DNA of 49,831 nucleotides from positions 1 through 49,831 of the forward strand of contig NZ_WSTC01000039.1 of the NCBI RefSeq assembly GCF_009789195.1, read 5' to 3'. Positions 20,039 to 29,110 of the stretch are shown here, in pieces. The position numbers and the translations under genes were made by a program. The stretch's first letter is position 1, and every line of letters begins with the position of its first letter. The notes below the pieces were generated by a model, which saw only the letters and a program-made list of their open reading frames with translations, was not told the DNA's origin and made no database searches. Source of the DNA: Paenibacillus sp. MMS18-CY102. Lineage in GTDB: Bacteria; Bacillota; Bacilli; Paenibacillales; Paenibacillaceae.

Positions 20039-20605
20039 TTAATCGCGTTCAAACGGCATGCTCTCATGTTGCCCCGGGCGGAAAATGCGCCCCTCTTGCG
20101 GCGCATTTTCCTTGGCGGTCATCGTATCGACCGACAGCTTGAACACGATTGTGCGGCTGCCTAGCGAGGAGCGATATTTGTCCACATGCTGCGCAGCAAG
20201 CGGATGCCGATAGAAGCCCGGAACGTATTTATCCAGCATCTTCTGCATAGCTGCGGCCGCTTCGTCCAGCGACTCGATAATCGAGAGGCTGCCGAACAGC
20301 ATCACGCTCATATAGGCCGTGTCCGTGTGCGCAGGCACAGGGGCGGTCATCGTGCCGTAAGATTCGCTAACTGTGAAGCAGCCTTTCGCGTTTTGCTTCA
20401 TATATTCGTTCTTTCGTCCCTCCTCCGCCCCATGGAAGTAGATCGCGCCATTCATCCACACATAATTGAGCGGCACCGCATACGGTTGGTCCCCATTCGA
20501 CAATCCGAGAATTCCCGTCTCGGCGTGCTCTAGAAAGGCATGAATCTTCGTCTCGTCCGTGCAGGCGCGCAGTTGCAGGCGAACTTTGTCAGCAAAAGCA
20601 TACAT
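20039..20605 (-). CDS. Pyridoxamine 5'-phosphate oxidase-fold flavoprotein
   Basis: This 188-residue protein has the split-barrel fold of the PNPOx-like/NimA family, with LGLSNGDQPYAVPLNYVWMNGAIYFHG as the best-preserved part. Such proteins bind FMN or a similar cofactor and reduce small molecules. The sequence is not classical PdxH, so the substrate is uncertain. Its neighbour, transcribed the other way, is a MocR regulator, which often controls the divergent gene and itself senses pyridoxal phosphate. AGAGGG lies before the ATG. Confidence 0.8.
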   Translation of the reverse strand: MYAFADKVRLQLRACTDETKIHAFLEHAETGILGLSNGDQPYAVPLNYVWMNGAIYFHGAEEGRKNEYMKQNAKGCFTVSESYGTMTAPVPAHTDTAYMSVMLFGSLSIIESLDEAAAAMQKMLDKYVPGFYRHPLAAQHVDKYRSSLGSRTIVFKLSVDTMTAKENAPQEGRIFRPGQHESMPFERD

Positions 20606-20655
20606 CGTTGATCAACCCTCTCTCCAATTCTCTGTTTGTTTGCTATCATGCGTTC

Positions 20656-20698
20656 ATCATATTCGATATTTGACCTTATACAAATAGACAGATACACT
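20656..20698. promoter_or_regulatory. Overlapping divergent promoters of the PNPOx-fold gene and the MocR gene
   Basis: In the plus direction TTGACC (20670-20675) and TACACT (20693-20698) are 17 nt apart. In the minus direction TTGTAT (20678-20683) and TATGAT (20656-20661) are 16 nt apart. The two promoters overlap, so a regulator bound here would affect both genes. Confidence 0.6.
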
Positions 20699-20758
20699 CA
20701 AATTAATAGGGTCAGAATTGTGAGATGGCAATGAACAGAACGGAGTGGAAAGCATCAG

Positions 20759-22237
20759 ATGGAGATCACGCCAATATTGGATCGGGACAGCGGACAGCCA
20801 TTATACTTGCAACTGTATCGCCATATTCGAACGCTTATGGAAGATGGCCGAATTGGCGCTGGCGCTCGCCTCCCGTCGATACGACAGCTGAGTGCACATC
20901 TACAGGTGAGCAAGGTAACGGTCGAGACCGCCTATCAGCAGCTCATCGCCGAAGGGTATGCCCAAAGCAGGGAGCGAAGCGGCCTGCGGGCTCTCCCGAT
21001 AGAGAAAGCGCCTGAAGCAGTAAGCAGGAACAGCGCCAGCAACAAAAGCATCTATCGCGGGAATGGCTCATTTGCTAGCAGCAGTGCCCGGGAAATGCCG
21101 CCTCGCACGGATAGCAACGAAACAGAGCGCCGCGAGAATCGCGGCGCCCTGCCTATGATTGACTTTCAATATGGCGACATCGATGTGGAACGGTTCCCGC
21201 TGAAAGCTTGGCGAGCTTGCCTTCATCATGCGCTCGATTATGATCTGCGCGAAGTACTGGGTTATGGGCATCCGCAAGGCGATGCAGAGCTGCGCGCAGA
21301 GCTTGCCCGTTACTTGGGCGAGTCGCGGGGCGTCCATTGCACAGCGGACCAGATCGTCTTAACAGCAGGAACACAGCAGTCAATCGCTCTGCTGTGCAGA
21401 ATACTCCAGCTCGCAGGACGAGCCGTAGCGATGGAAGATCCGGGGTATAGCCGCGTACGAAGCGTGTTTGCCGATCATAAATGTGCGATGTTCCCGATTC
21501 CGATTGAGCATGATGGCCTGTCCATTGCAGCGCTTAAGGCAAGCAAGACGGCAGCCGCCTACGTCACGCCATCGCATCAATTCCCGATTGGCAGCGTGCT
21601 GTCTGCACAGAAGCGCCATCAGCTCATCCAATGGGCAAACGAAATTGGCGCGTTCATCCTTGAGGACGATTACGATAGCGAATTCCGTTATCAAGGACAG
21701 CCCATTCACGCCTTGCAAGCGCTCGATCAAGACGGGCGCGTCATCTATCTTGGCACGATATCCAAGTCATTCCTGCCCTCAGTCCGCATGAGCTATCTGG
21801 TCCTGCCACTGCCTGTTGCTGAAGCATCGCTTGCACGCCTCGCCTCGTATAACACAGCTGTTTCACCGCTCTTGCAGCGCGCTGTCATGCTGTTCATGCG
21901 CGAAGGCCATATGGAGCGGCATGTCCGACGTATGCGTAGGCTATACCAAGCGAAGCACCGCCGCCTCATCCATTCTTTGCAGGTGCATATGCAAGACCGA
22001 GTCTCCATCATCGGGCAAAAAGCGGGCCTGCATCTGCTGCTCGACATCCATGGCAAACAGCGCGATGAACTTATCGCACTTGCCGAGGCTGCTGGCGTAC
22101 GCGTCTATTCGCCAGCGCCGCAATGGAGCAATCCTGCGCAATGCCCGCCATCGCTTATCATGCTCGGCTTCGGCGGCGTACCTGAGCAAGCGATCGAAGA
22201 AGGCATTCGCCGGCTTGCTGCCGTTTGGTTTAACTGA
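20759..22237 (+). CDS. MocR/PdxR-family regulator (GntR helix-turn-helix fused to an aminotransferase fold)
   Basis: This 492-residue protein has a GntR-type winged helix (about 1-75, with LPSIRQLSAHLQVSKVTVETAYQ), a variable linker (about 78-130), and an aminotransferase class I fold. The PLP lysine is Lys336 in TISKSFLPSVRMSY, and DDYDSEFRY marks the cofactor site. Such regulators sense PLP or a PLP-amine adduct and often control the divergent gene. It ends in a hairpin shared with the germination operon. The closest function is PdxR-like, but the target could also be drug- or amine-related. Confidence 0.9.
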   Translation: MEITPILDRDSGQPLYLQLYRHIRTLMEDGRIGAGARLPSIRQLSAHLQVSKVTVETAYQQLIAEGYAQSRERSGLRALPIEKAPEAVSRNSASNKSIYRGNGSFASSSAREMPPRTDSNETERRENRGALPMIDFQYGDIDVERFPLKAWRACLHHALDYDLREVLGYGHPQGDAELRAELARYLGESRGVHCTADQIVLTAGTQQSIALLCRILQLAGRAVAMEDPGYSRVRSVFADHKCAMFPIPIEHDGLSIAALKASKTAAAYVTPSHQFPIGSVLSAQKRHQLIQWANEIGAFILEDDYDSEFRYQGQPIHALQALDQDGRVIYLGTISKSFLPSVRMSYLVLPLPVAEASLARLASYNTAVSPLLQRAVMLFMREGHMERHVRRMRRLYQAKHRRLIHSLQVHMQDRVSIIGQKAGLHLLLDIHGKQRDELIALAEAAGVRVYSPAPQWSNPAQCPPSLIMLGFGGVPEQAIEEGIRRLAAVWFN

Positions 22238-22240
22238 ACA

Positions 22241-22287
22241 ATTAGGGAGCTGCGCCATTAACCCGAGTAATGGCGCGGCTCCCTAAT
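22241..22287. terminator. Bidirectional terminator between the MocR gene and gerC
   Basis: Twenty-base arms pair almost perfectly from 22241-22260 to 22268-22287, with a 7-nt loop. No long T run follows. The two genes converge here. Confidence 0.8.
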
Positions 22288-23496
22288 TCATTTCGGGATA
22301 TCGTTCAGGAAGCTTTTCGAAACAATGCCATTGCTTTGAATCTTGGCTTTCACGGCCACCGTCACTTTCGCTTTAACAAACTCCTGGTCCCAATCGCTCT
22401 TAACTTTATTGAAACTACGATAATGCTGCCTCATCATCTGCTCGCCAAATCCAAATATATCGCTTCCGTACTCCTTCTGTACTTTCTCGATCGTTCCCTC
22501 CACGCCCTTCTTAATCATCTGTTCTGTGATCGATTCGGTTTTACTGTATCCATTAATCTTATCCAACCTAATCGTCCGGCATTGATTTTCGCTAATATCC
22601 CCTTTCACGTTAATCTGGATGCGAACGTTTGGGCGATGATTCGCATAATCCACTTTCACATGGCTGTCCGAATGAAGAATTTGAACCTGTACATATTTAT
22701 CCGATTCACATGGAACTGTCAGCGATGTTTGCTTTATCTTATTTTGTGCCCACAATACATCGCGTGTTTCCTCCACTGTCAAGAAGCCGAGCAACTTTGC
22801 CCGTTTCATGACCGCCGTGCCATCCGCTATAATTTGCGTCGATTGTACCGTATCTTTAAGCACTTCGGTATTGAACGCTTTCGACGAGGGATGCTCAATC
22901 GTCACCGAAGAAATCACTGGCTGTTTACCGTCACTCGTAATATCCCGAATGAAATCTTTCAAATGAACGTTAGGCGTGCCTCCCCAATTTTTTGCAACGG
23001 AATCCAACTCATATCTAATTTTGCCAACAGACACCGTAACCATCGGAATAAGAATCTTATTGGGTTCAGATGCTGGAATGCGATGGGCAACAACCATTTG
23101 AATATCATTGCGGACATCTGCCATGCTTTCAAGAAAATCAAAGAAGGGCAGCCCTTTTTCATCCGTTAGCAGCTTCTCGTCCAGCATGAGCAGCATCATA
23201 TGGCTTAATTCCAGCTTGCGGCCCGCTTTCTCCTCAATTTTAAAAAAAGCCTCATTCATCGTGTTCCCTTCACCATCTAATACGTATGTCGTCGCGTTTC
23301 CCCTTCTCTTGCCAGAAGCAAACTCCATTGTGTTGATGATCTGCAAGTAGACATGATAATTGAATTTCTCGCCATTCATTACGGCTACACTGCTCACGAT
23401 CACATACTGGTTTGCCGTTCGTATATCCCAGCAACCGGTTAAAGCGACACTAATAAGGGAGCCCAATAGGATAATCATGATTGTTCTGCGTATCAT
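22288..23496 (-). CDS. gerC: Spore germination lipoprotein, GerC type
   Basis: This 402-residue lipoprotein belongs to the Ger(x)C family, the C subunit of nutrient germinant receptors. Lipobox LTGC puts the lipidated residue at Cys22, followed by WDIRTANQYVIV, a typical start of mature GerC proteins. The body contains the KSDWDQEFVKAKVTVAVKAKIQ segment near the end, also typical. It would sit on the outer face of the spore inner membrane. Its ATG overlaps the end of gerA by 4 nt. It is the last gene of the operon. Confidence 0.92.
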   Translation of the reverse strand: MIRRTIMIILLGSLISVALTGCWDIRTANQYVIVSSVAVMNGEKFNYHVYLQIINTMEFASGKRRGNATTYVLDGEGNTMNEAFFKIEEKAGRKLELSHMMLLMLDEKLLTDEKGLPFFDFLESMADVRNDIQMVVAHRIPASEPNKILIPMVTVSVGKIRYELDSVAKNWGGTPNVHLKDFIRDITSDGKQPVISSVTIEHPSSKAFNTEVLKDTVQSTQIIADGTAVMKRAKLLGFLTVEETRDVLWAQNKIKQTSLTVPCESDKYVQVQILHSDSHVKVDYANHRPNVRIQINVKGDISENQCRTIRLDKINGYSKTESITEQMIKKGVEGTIEKVQKEYGSDIFGFGEQMMRQHYRSFNKVKSDWDQEFVKAKVTVAVKAKIQSNGIVSKSFLNDIPK

Positions 23497-24959
23497 GAAG
23501 CATCCTCGTTCTTCAGCGGTGCACGAAACACCATATCCCTATGTGCCTTAGGCCGCATTGGCGCAACGGGGGTAAGGTAGGGCACGCCAAATGATTGTAA
23601 ACTGACCAGATGTACAGTTAGCAGGGCAATTCCAATAAAAATGCCGTAAACCCCTAACACAGCACCGAGCAAAAGCAAGCCAAAACGGATTAAGCGAACG
23701 GTACTGCTAAAATCATAATGGGGAACGAGCAGCCCGCAAAGCTCGGTAGCTGCAACTACAATCAATAAAATGCTCGACACAATGCCGGCTTCCACAGCTG
23801 CCTGCCCAAGGACGATTGCGCCTGCGATCGGAACGGCTTGCCCAAGGACGCTGGGCACACGTGTGCCCGCTTCGCGCAGCAATTCGAATAAGAGCGTCAT
23901 TGCCACAAGCGCAACTCCAGTCGTAAACGGAGACCCTTGCTCCTGTCCGCTAATGGAGTAAAGAAGCAGCGTTGGCACCATTTCTGAATGGTAATAGATC
24001 ACAGAGATATAGAGCGCTGGCAAAAATAATGACAAAATAAGGCTCACATGCCTCATTAACCGCATAAACATGGCGAGGACTGGCATCACGTAATAATCGC
24101 CTGCCGATTGAAAGAAATTGCCGTACACTGCTGGACCAATAAGCACGAACGGGCTTCCATCAACAATGACCACGCATTTCCCTTCAACGAGCGCGGAGGC
24201 TGCCGTATCCGGCCTTTCTAAACTTAGCAAGGTGGGGAAGAACCATGATCGGTTTTGGCTGATGATTTCTTCCACATTAGACGAATCATAGATCGCCTTC
24301 ACACGCATATTCGTTAATCGCAAACGAAATTCGCTGACTAGAGACTCCTCTGCTGCGTTAGCCAAATAAGCCAGGGAGATGCATGTCTTCGTCTCTTCCC
24401 CTGCCATAAATGATTCAAACCGAAGCAACGGATTCCGTAGCCGCCGCCGGATTAATGAAATATTGGTTTCCAATGACTCTGTGAACGATTCCTGCATGCC
24501 GCGAATGACTTTTTGGTTTTTAGGCGCTTCTATCGCTCTGGTTGGCATGCCCCCGACAGTGATGCACAGGACTTGCTCCACGCCATCCACAATTAGAAGG
24601 GCATCCCCGCTGAGGAGCTGGCCAGCCGCTTCCTGGACAGTAGCCGCATAAGCAAAGGCTAAAACGCCCAGCTTTTCTTGGCGAAACTGTTCGAGTTGCT
24701 GCAAGGAATCCACGGACAGCTGGGAAGCAGCGCTTCCCTTAAGCGGCTCATGCAATTTCTCCATCAACGATTGGGCGTCAGCCATCGACGTTAATGTGCA
24801 TAAGAACCCATGCGAAGTGCCGATTTGAATCGCCGAAGATTGAAAATCAGAACTATTTCCCAAAAGCTCGCGCAGTTGCAACAGCGTATCGTTCGCATCC
24901 TTGTTCAACGGCATGGCCATGCTGCCCTCTTGTTTTGTTAATGCCCGACTCACACTCAT
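23493..24959 (-). CDS. gerA: Spore germination protein, GerA type
   Basis: This 488-residue protein is the A subunit of a germinant receptor. A large soluble N-terminal domain (about 1-285) contains the QSLMEKLHEPLKG and the long RGMQESFTESLETNISLIRRRL segment. Four or five membrane segments follow (about 285-450), and the tail is short. It works with GerB and GerC in the inner membrane of the spore to detect a nutrient. The ATG overlaps the gerB stop in an ATGA arrangement and has a good AAGGAAGGA site upstream. Confidence 0.93.
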   Translation of the reverse strand: MSVSRALTKQEGSMAMPLNKDANDTLLQLRELLGNSSDFQSSAIQIGTSHGFLCTLTSMADAQSLMEKLHEPLKGSAASQLSVDSLQQLEQFRQEKLGVLAFAYAATVQEAAGQLLSGDALLIVDGVEQVLCITVGGMPTRAIEAPKNQKVIRGMQESFTESLETNISLIRRRLRNPLLRFESFMAGEETKTCISLAYLANAAEESLVSEFRLRLTNMRVKAIYDSSNVEEIISQNRSWFFPTLLSLERPDTAASALVEGKCVVIVDGSPFVLIGPAVYGNFFQSAGDYYVMPVLAMFMRLMRHVSLILSLFLPALYISVIYYHSEMVPTLLLYSISGQEQGSPFTTGVALVAMTLLFELLREAGTRVPSVLGQAVPIAGAIVLGQAAVEAGIVSSILLIVVAATELCGLLVPHYDFSSTVRLIRFGLLLLGAVLGVYGIFIGIALLTVHLVSLQSFGVPYLTPVAPMRPKAHRDMVFRAPLKNEDAS

Positions 24960-26071
24960 TTCTCTTCTCCTTCCTTGCCCTCCCTAGCTGCTTTAACCAT
25001 CACTGCAAGCAGCATAAAGAATGGAATCACAAATTGCATAGGGACATGGATATATAGCGGCACAACCTTCAATCCTTCTTCCGCATGTTCGGCGAATGAA
25101 TCCGCGGCGTAGATCGAAAGCAACGCAATAATGCAAGAAATCGGAAACGCTGCAATGCGGTACGGAATCCGAAATAAATGCTCAATCCCTTTTAGCGCGC
25201 CAAACAAGAACGCAGACACTTTAATGAGGATCGTCACAAACATCATGAAAATGACAAGCATCTCTAGCCGTTCAAACAGATAAGCAAAAGAAATGTCCCG
25301 AACGGTAACCAGTAAAGGAAATAGCGATCTAATTTTGGGCTTCACATCAAGCGTAATCGTTTCTAGAATCGTCGCGCATGTGAGAATCAAACCTGCTGTG
25401 CCGATCGCCCAGCTTGATACAGCCCCGGCTTTATCCCCTGCTGATGTAAATTTCAGGAACATGACCAACACGATCAATTCCCCAAAAGGAAACGTAATAA
25501 GCGCAGGGAACACAGCAGCGAGGACAGGCTTCACGCCATCGCCTAGCACAGGCTGTAAGTATGTGAAGTGATATTCATGATCCCATATCGTGAGCACAAC
25601 TAATAAAAAGAAAATGATGAGAATGAACAAAAAAAACAACTCAGCCGTTTTAATAAATGCGCCAGCCCCGTGCCAGAGCATATAGGCAATAACCGAAGTG
25701 AACGTAAACACAATGACCTCAATTGGCGTTGTAGCAAGCACGGCCGTCGAGATGATTTCAATAAAGTCCCGAAGCACTCGTGCGCCGAGGTACAGAAAAT
25801 AAAGAATATATAAGAAGATGACAACACTGCCTGCGATATGGCCGAATGCATAACGAGCAATCTCATATAGGTCAAAGCTAGGCTGCCTCGACTGCAGAAA
25901 CCGATAAAACATAAAGATGCCGATGCCAATCGCCGTGGCCGCCAGAATCGCAATCCATGAGTCACGCTTTGCCTCTTGCCCAATGTTCATGACAATCGCG
26001 CTTCCCAATTCGAATAAGACGATCAGGGAGAATAACTGCCAGCGCGAAATGGCAAGCTTATTATCGTTCAT
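24956..26071 (-). CDS. gerB: Spore germination permease, GerB type
   Basis: This 371-residue membrane protein has about ten segments and belongs to the amino acid/polyamine transporter-like fold of GerB. It is the likely ligand-binding subunit of the receptor. Typical parts are SAIVMNIGQEAKRDSWIAI, the HIAGSVVIFLYILYF segment and the LFERLEMLVIFMMFV segment. Its start overlaps the end of the small upstream gene by 11 nt. The order B-A-C differs from the common A-B-C order. Confidence 0.92.
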   Translation of the reverse strand: MNDNKLAISRWQLFSLIVLFELGSAIVMNIGQEAKRDSWIAILAATAIGIGIFMFYRFLQSRQPSFDLYEIARYAFGHIAGSVVIFLYILYFLYLGARVLRDFIEIISTAVLATTPIEVIVFTFTSVIAYMLWHGAGAFIKTAELFFLFILIIFFLLVVLTIWDHEYHFTYLQPVLGDGVKPVLAAVFPALITFPFGELIVLVMFLKFTSAGDKAGAVSSWAIGTAGLILTCATILETITLDVKPKIRSLFPLLVTVRDISFAYLFERLEMLVIFMMFVTILIKVSAFLFGALKGIEHLFRIPYRIAAFPISCIIALLSIYAADSFAEHAEEGLKVVPLYIHVPMQFVIPFFMLLAVMVKAAREGKEGEEK

Positions 26072-26285
26072 CTTCTCCTCCGCTTGTCGATTGTTTTTGT
26101 TTCTTTCTCATTTGCCTATCGGCAATCAAGCAATAGAAGAATCCACATGAAGCGATTCCCAATTGAAAAGTGAATCCTGATTCTTCTATTCCGCCCATCC
26201 CTTTTATGCCAAAACTCAGAACGTCGATCAAGTAAATACAAGCAAAAGCAGCGCAGCCTACGCCTAGAAAAACAGCCGTTAACAT
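26061..26285 (-). CDS. Small two-TM protein, first gene of the germination operon
   Basis: This protein of about 74 residues starts at ATG 26285 or the GTG just before it. It has a hydrophobic N-terminal segment (about 2-24) and a second one (about 40-58), then a basic and polar tail. Its stop overlaps the gerB start by 11 nt, so it is probably translated with gerB. It resembles the small GerD-independent membrane proteins (GerKD/GerVB type) sometimes found in ger operons by position and size, not by any motif I can name. Confidence 0.65.
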   Translation of the reverse strand: MLTAVFLGVGCAAFACIYLIDVLSFGIKGMGGIEESGFTFQLGIASCGFFYCLIADRQMRKKQKQSTSGGEDER

Positions 26286-26360
26286 CACAATCGCCCAACC
26301 TTTTCCCTATTCATTTATCTCTTATGGTTTACTGTTCCATAAATAATCCAAATTTATGTA

Positions 26361-26389
26361 TTGAGCGTACTGCTTCTGGCGATTAGAAT
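26361..26389 (+). promoter_or_regulatory. Promoter of the Bce-like response regulator gene
   Basis: TTGAGC (26361-26366) and TAGAAT (26384-26389) are 17 nt apart. A start near 26396 leaves a 35-nt leader with GGAGG at about 26415-26419. Confidence 0.65.
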
Positions 26390-26430
26390 AGATCGATAAC
26401 GAAACGTAACGATAGGAGGCAGTAAACCTC

Positions 26431-27135
26431 GTGCACAATATACTAGTCGTCGAAGACGACGACAAAATCGCAGATATGCTAAGCGCTGCGATCGCCAAAT
26501 ATGATTTTGCAGTGAAGGTTGTGGAGGATTTTAAGCTCGTTCTGGATTGTTTTCTAGCGGTTAAGCCCGATCTGGTGCTGCTGGATGTCAACCTGCCCAA
26601 ATTCGACGGCTTCTACTGGTGCCGGCAAATTCGTGCCCAATCCACTTGCCCGATCATCTTTATCTCGGCGCGGGACAGCCAGATGGACCAGGTTATGGCG
26701 CTTGAGAACGGCGCGGATGATTACATAACAAAGCCCTTCGATATCGAGATCGTTGTTGCCAAAATCCGCAGCCAGCTTCGTCGGGCATACGGCGCTTATG
26801 CGACCGGCCAAGAGCAAGAGCGGACGGTAACAAGCGCAGGCTTGCTCTTTTATCCAGAACGGTATGTCGTCTCCTATCAGGGGAATTCGATCGAGCTTAC
26901 ACAGAAAGAAGCGGCGCTGCTAGAGGTGCTCATGCTCAAAGAAGGGCGCGTCGTCAGCCGCGAACGGCTGCTGGACCTTATGTGGGAGGACCAGCATTTT
27001 ATCGATGATAATACGCTCAACGTATACATCACCCGCGTTCGCAAGAAACTAAAGGAAATCGGTGCGGGCGAACGAATTGAAACCGTCAGGGGCGCGGGCT
27101 ATCGCATGATCCCTGAGCTGGAGGAGCTGCCATGA
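26431..27135 (+). CDS. BceR-like response regulator (OmpR family)
   Basis: This 234-residue regulator has a receiver domain (1-120) with Asp52 in LVLLDVNLPKFDG, and a C-terminal winged helix (about 130-230) with DDNTLNVYITRVRKKLKE. The start is GTG, with AGGAGG upstream. Its 3' end overlaps the kinase start by 4 nt. The neighbours are a short sensor kinase and a BceAB-type transporter, so the system is of the peptide-antibiotic resistance kind; the ligand is unknown. Confidence 0.92.
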   Translation: MHNILVVEDDDKIADMLSAAIAKYDFAVKVVEDFKLVLDCFLAVKPDLVLLDVNLPKFDGFYWCRQIRAQSTCPIIFISARDSQMDQVMALENGADDYITKPFDIEIVVAKIRSQLRRAYGAYATGQEQERTVTSAGLLFYPERYVVSYQGNSIELTQKEAALLEVLMLKEGRVVSRERLLDLMWEDQHFIDDNTLNVYITRVRKKLKEIGAGERIETVRGAGYRMIPELEELP

Positions 27136-28154
27136 AGCTGTTCTGGCGCACACAGCTGCCGCTGATTCTGATTTTCAGCATCCAGCTTGTTCTTGTCCCT
27201 CTGCTCTACGCCCTTACCGGTGAAGGCCGCGCTGTCTCCGTTATGCTCTATGGGATGCTGATTAGCGCTTCTGTGCTGCTCGTTTACCTCGCCTATCATT
27301 ATGTAATGAATCGGGAGATGTACAAGGAGCTATCGAAGCCGGCGGATTGGGCAGGCAGCTCAGCTGACGCCATTACAGTTCCGCCGCTTGGCTCCTCTCC
27401 GTTGCCTGAGGCGATTCACGAGCGCATGTTGCACTATGAATTTCAGTACACCGAACAATTGCAGCGGCAGCAAAATGCTATGGAGCAGCATATCACCTTC
27501 ATCAATCGCTGGGTTCACCAAATGAAAACCCCGCTGTCCGTCATTCAGCTTACGCTGCCTGAATTAGAAGATGCGCCTGCCGGCCATATTCGGGATGAGC
27601 TGGACCGGCTCCGCAAAGGGCTCGAGATGGTACTGTACACGGCACGGCTGGAACGGTTCGAGCAGGATTTTGCCGTGGAAGCGCTCGGTCTCCGTGAAGA
27701 AGTGAACAAGGTAATCGTTGAACGGCGCAAGCTCTTCATCCGCAAAGGCATTACCCCGGAATTCCAGATCGACAGCTCGCTAAGCATCTACTCGGATAGC
27801 AAATGGTTTCGGTTCATGCTCGACCAGATCGTAACAAACGCCGTCAACTATTCCGGCGGCGGCTCCGGCAAACGCGTGTATCTCATCGCCGAGGATGCAG
27901 GAGCGAACATCCTGCTCCACATTCGTGATGAAGGCATCGGGATTGAGCCGGAAGATATTGGCCGGGTTTTCAACCCTTACTTTACGGGGGAACGGGGCCG
28001 GCAATATGCTGAATCGACTGGCATGGGGCTGTATCTCGTCCGCGAAATCGCCCATAAGCTCGGGCATTCCGTACAGTTGGAATCTACGCCAGGGCAAGGG
28101 ACGACTGTGTCGTTGGCACTTCGCAAAGCTGAACCTACAGGCACACCTTCCTAA
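27132..28154 (+). CDS. BceS-like intramembrane-sensing histidine kinase
   Basis: This 340-residue kinase has two close membrane segments (about 9-29 and 36-57) and almost no extracellular loop, the mark of BceS-type kinases that sense through their transporter. The phosphorylated histidine is in INRWVHQMKTPLSVIQL. The ATPase domain has VTNAVNYSGGG, DEGIGIEPEDIGRVF and GMGLYLVREIAHKLGH. It is co-transcribed with the regulator. A terminator-like hairpin overlaps its stop codon. Confidence 0.93.
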   Translation: MKLFWRTQLPLILIFSIQLVLVPLLYALTGEGRAVSVMLYGMLISASVLLVYLAYHYVMNREMYKELSKPADWAGSSADAITVPPLGSSPLPEAIHERMLHYEFQYTEQLQRQQNAMEQHITFINRWVHQMKTPLSVIQLTLPELEDAPAGHIRDELDRLRKGLEMVLYTARLERFEQDFAVEALGLREEVNKVIVERRKLFIRKGITPEFQIDSSLSIYSDSKWFRFMLDQIVTNAVNYSGGGSGKRVYLIAEDAGANILLHIRDEGIGIEPEDIGRVFNPYFTGERGRQYAESTGMGLYLVREIAHKLGHSVQLESTPGQGTTVSLALRKAEPTGTPS

Positions 28155-28168
28155 GAGGTGTGTCTTTT
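28141..28168 (+). terminator. Hairpin at the end of the kinase gene
   Basis: Arms GCACACCT and AGGTGTGT enclose 7 nt that contain the stop codon, followed by CTTTT. It probably ends or weakens the two-component transcript before the transporter genes. Confidence 0.65.
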
Positions 28169-28339
28169 GGCTATCGCTGGCATACAGCCCTACAGATGGC
28201 CCGCGCGAACAGCATACGAACATAACCTTTCATCGTTGTAAGCAAAGCTTCATCTAAATCGATAGCACGAAGCCGCTCATGCTTGGTAAAGTGAGAACAT
28301 CAAACGAACACGCAGGAGCGAAAGGGGAACGAACCAAGC

Positions 28340-29110
28340 ATGAACATTTTAGAAGTAAAGGGCATGAATAAAGTTTATACAGGCAGAGTCGCGACACACG
28401 CTTTAACCGATATCCATCTCACCATCTCAAAGGGCGAATTCGTCGGCATTATGGGCCCATCCGGCAGCGGCAAAACGACATTATTGAATATGGTATCTAC
28501 CATCGACCGCCCGAGCACAGGCGAAGTGCTAATCGGCGGCTCCAACCCCCATCGGATGAAAAAAAGCGAGCTGGCGCTGTTCCGGCGCAGGCAGCTCGGC
28601 TTCGTATTCCAAGATTTCAACCTGCTCGATACGCTTACTGTGGCAGAGAACATCGTGCTTCCGCTTACGCTCGACCGTCGCCCGATTAAGGAAATGGACG
28701 CTTTGCTGTTCCAAACCGCCGAGCGGCTAGGCATTACGGAAATATTGAATAAGCGCACGTATGAAATATCCGGCGGGCAGCGCCAGCGGACAGCTATTGC
28801 CAGAGCTACCATTACATCGCCTGTCCTGCTGCTGGCGGATGAGCCAACAGGTGCGCTTGACTCCCACTCTTCACGGGTCGTGATGGAATCGTTGTCCCAA
28901 ATTAACGAGAAGGACGGCACGACGATCCTGCTCGTCACCCACGATCCACTAGCGGCAAGCTACTGCAATCGCATCGTGTTCATTAAGGATGGCAAGCTTG
29001 CAGCCGAAATTCATCGCGGGGAGAGCAGGCAGTCTTTCTTCCAGAAAATTATCGATACGTTATCCTTCTGGGGAGGTAATGCAAGTGAACTTTCCTCAAT
29101 TCGCGTTTAA
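28340..29110 (+). CDS. BceA-like ABC transporter ATPase
   Basis: This 256-residue ATPase has Walker A GPSGSGKTT (39-47), the signature SGGQRQR and Walker B LLLADEPTGALD. It has a short extra C-terminal tail (about 225-256). It powers the permease encoded downstream, which it overlaps by 26 nt. AAAGGGG lies about 11 nt before the ATG. A 185-nt gap after the kinase gene could hold its own regulated promoter, which I could not place. Confidence 0.93.
   Translation: MNILEVKGMNKVYTGRVATHALTDIHLTISKGEFVGIMGPSGSGKTTLLNMVSTIDRPSTGEVLIGGSNPHRMKKSELALFRRRQLGFVFQDFNLLDTLTVAENIVLPLTLDRRPIKEMDALLFQTAERLGITEILNKRTYEISGGQRQRTAIARATITSPVLLLADEPTGALDSHSSRVVMESLSQINEKDGTTILLVTHDPLAASYCNRIVFIKDGKLAAEIHRGESRQSFFQKIIDTLSFWGGNASELSSIRV

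Noticed and set aside
22270-23169. Plus-strand frame opposite gerC
   Set aside because: The minus-strand gerC has a clear lipobox and family match; the other frame has neither.
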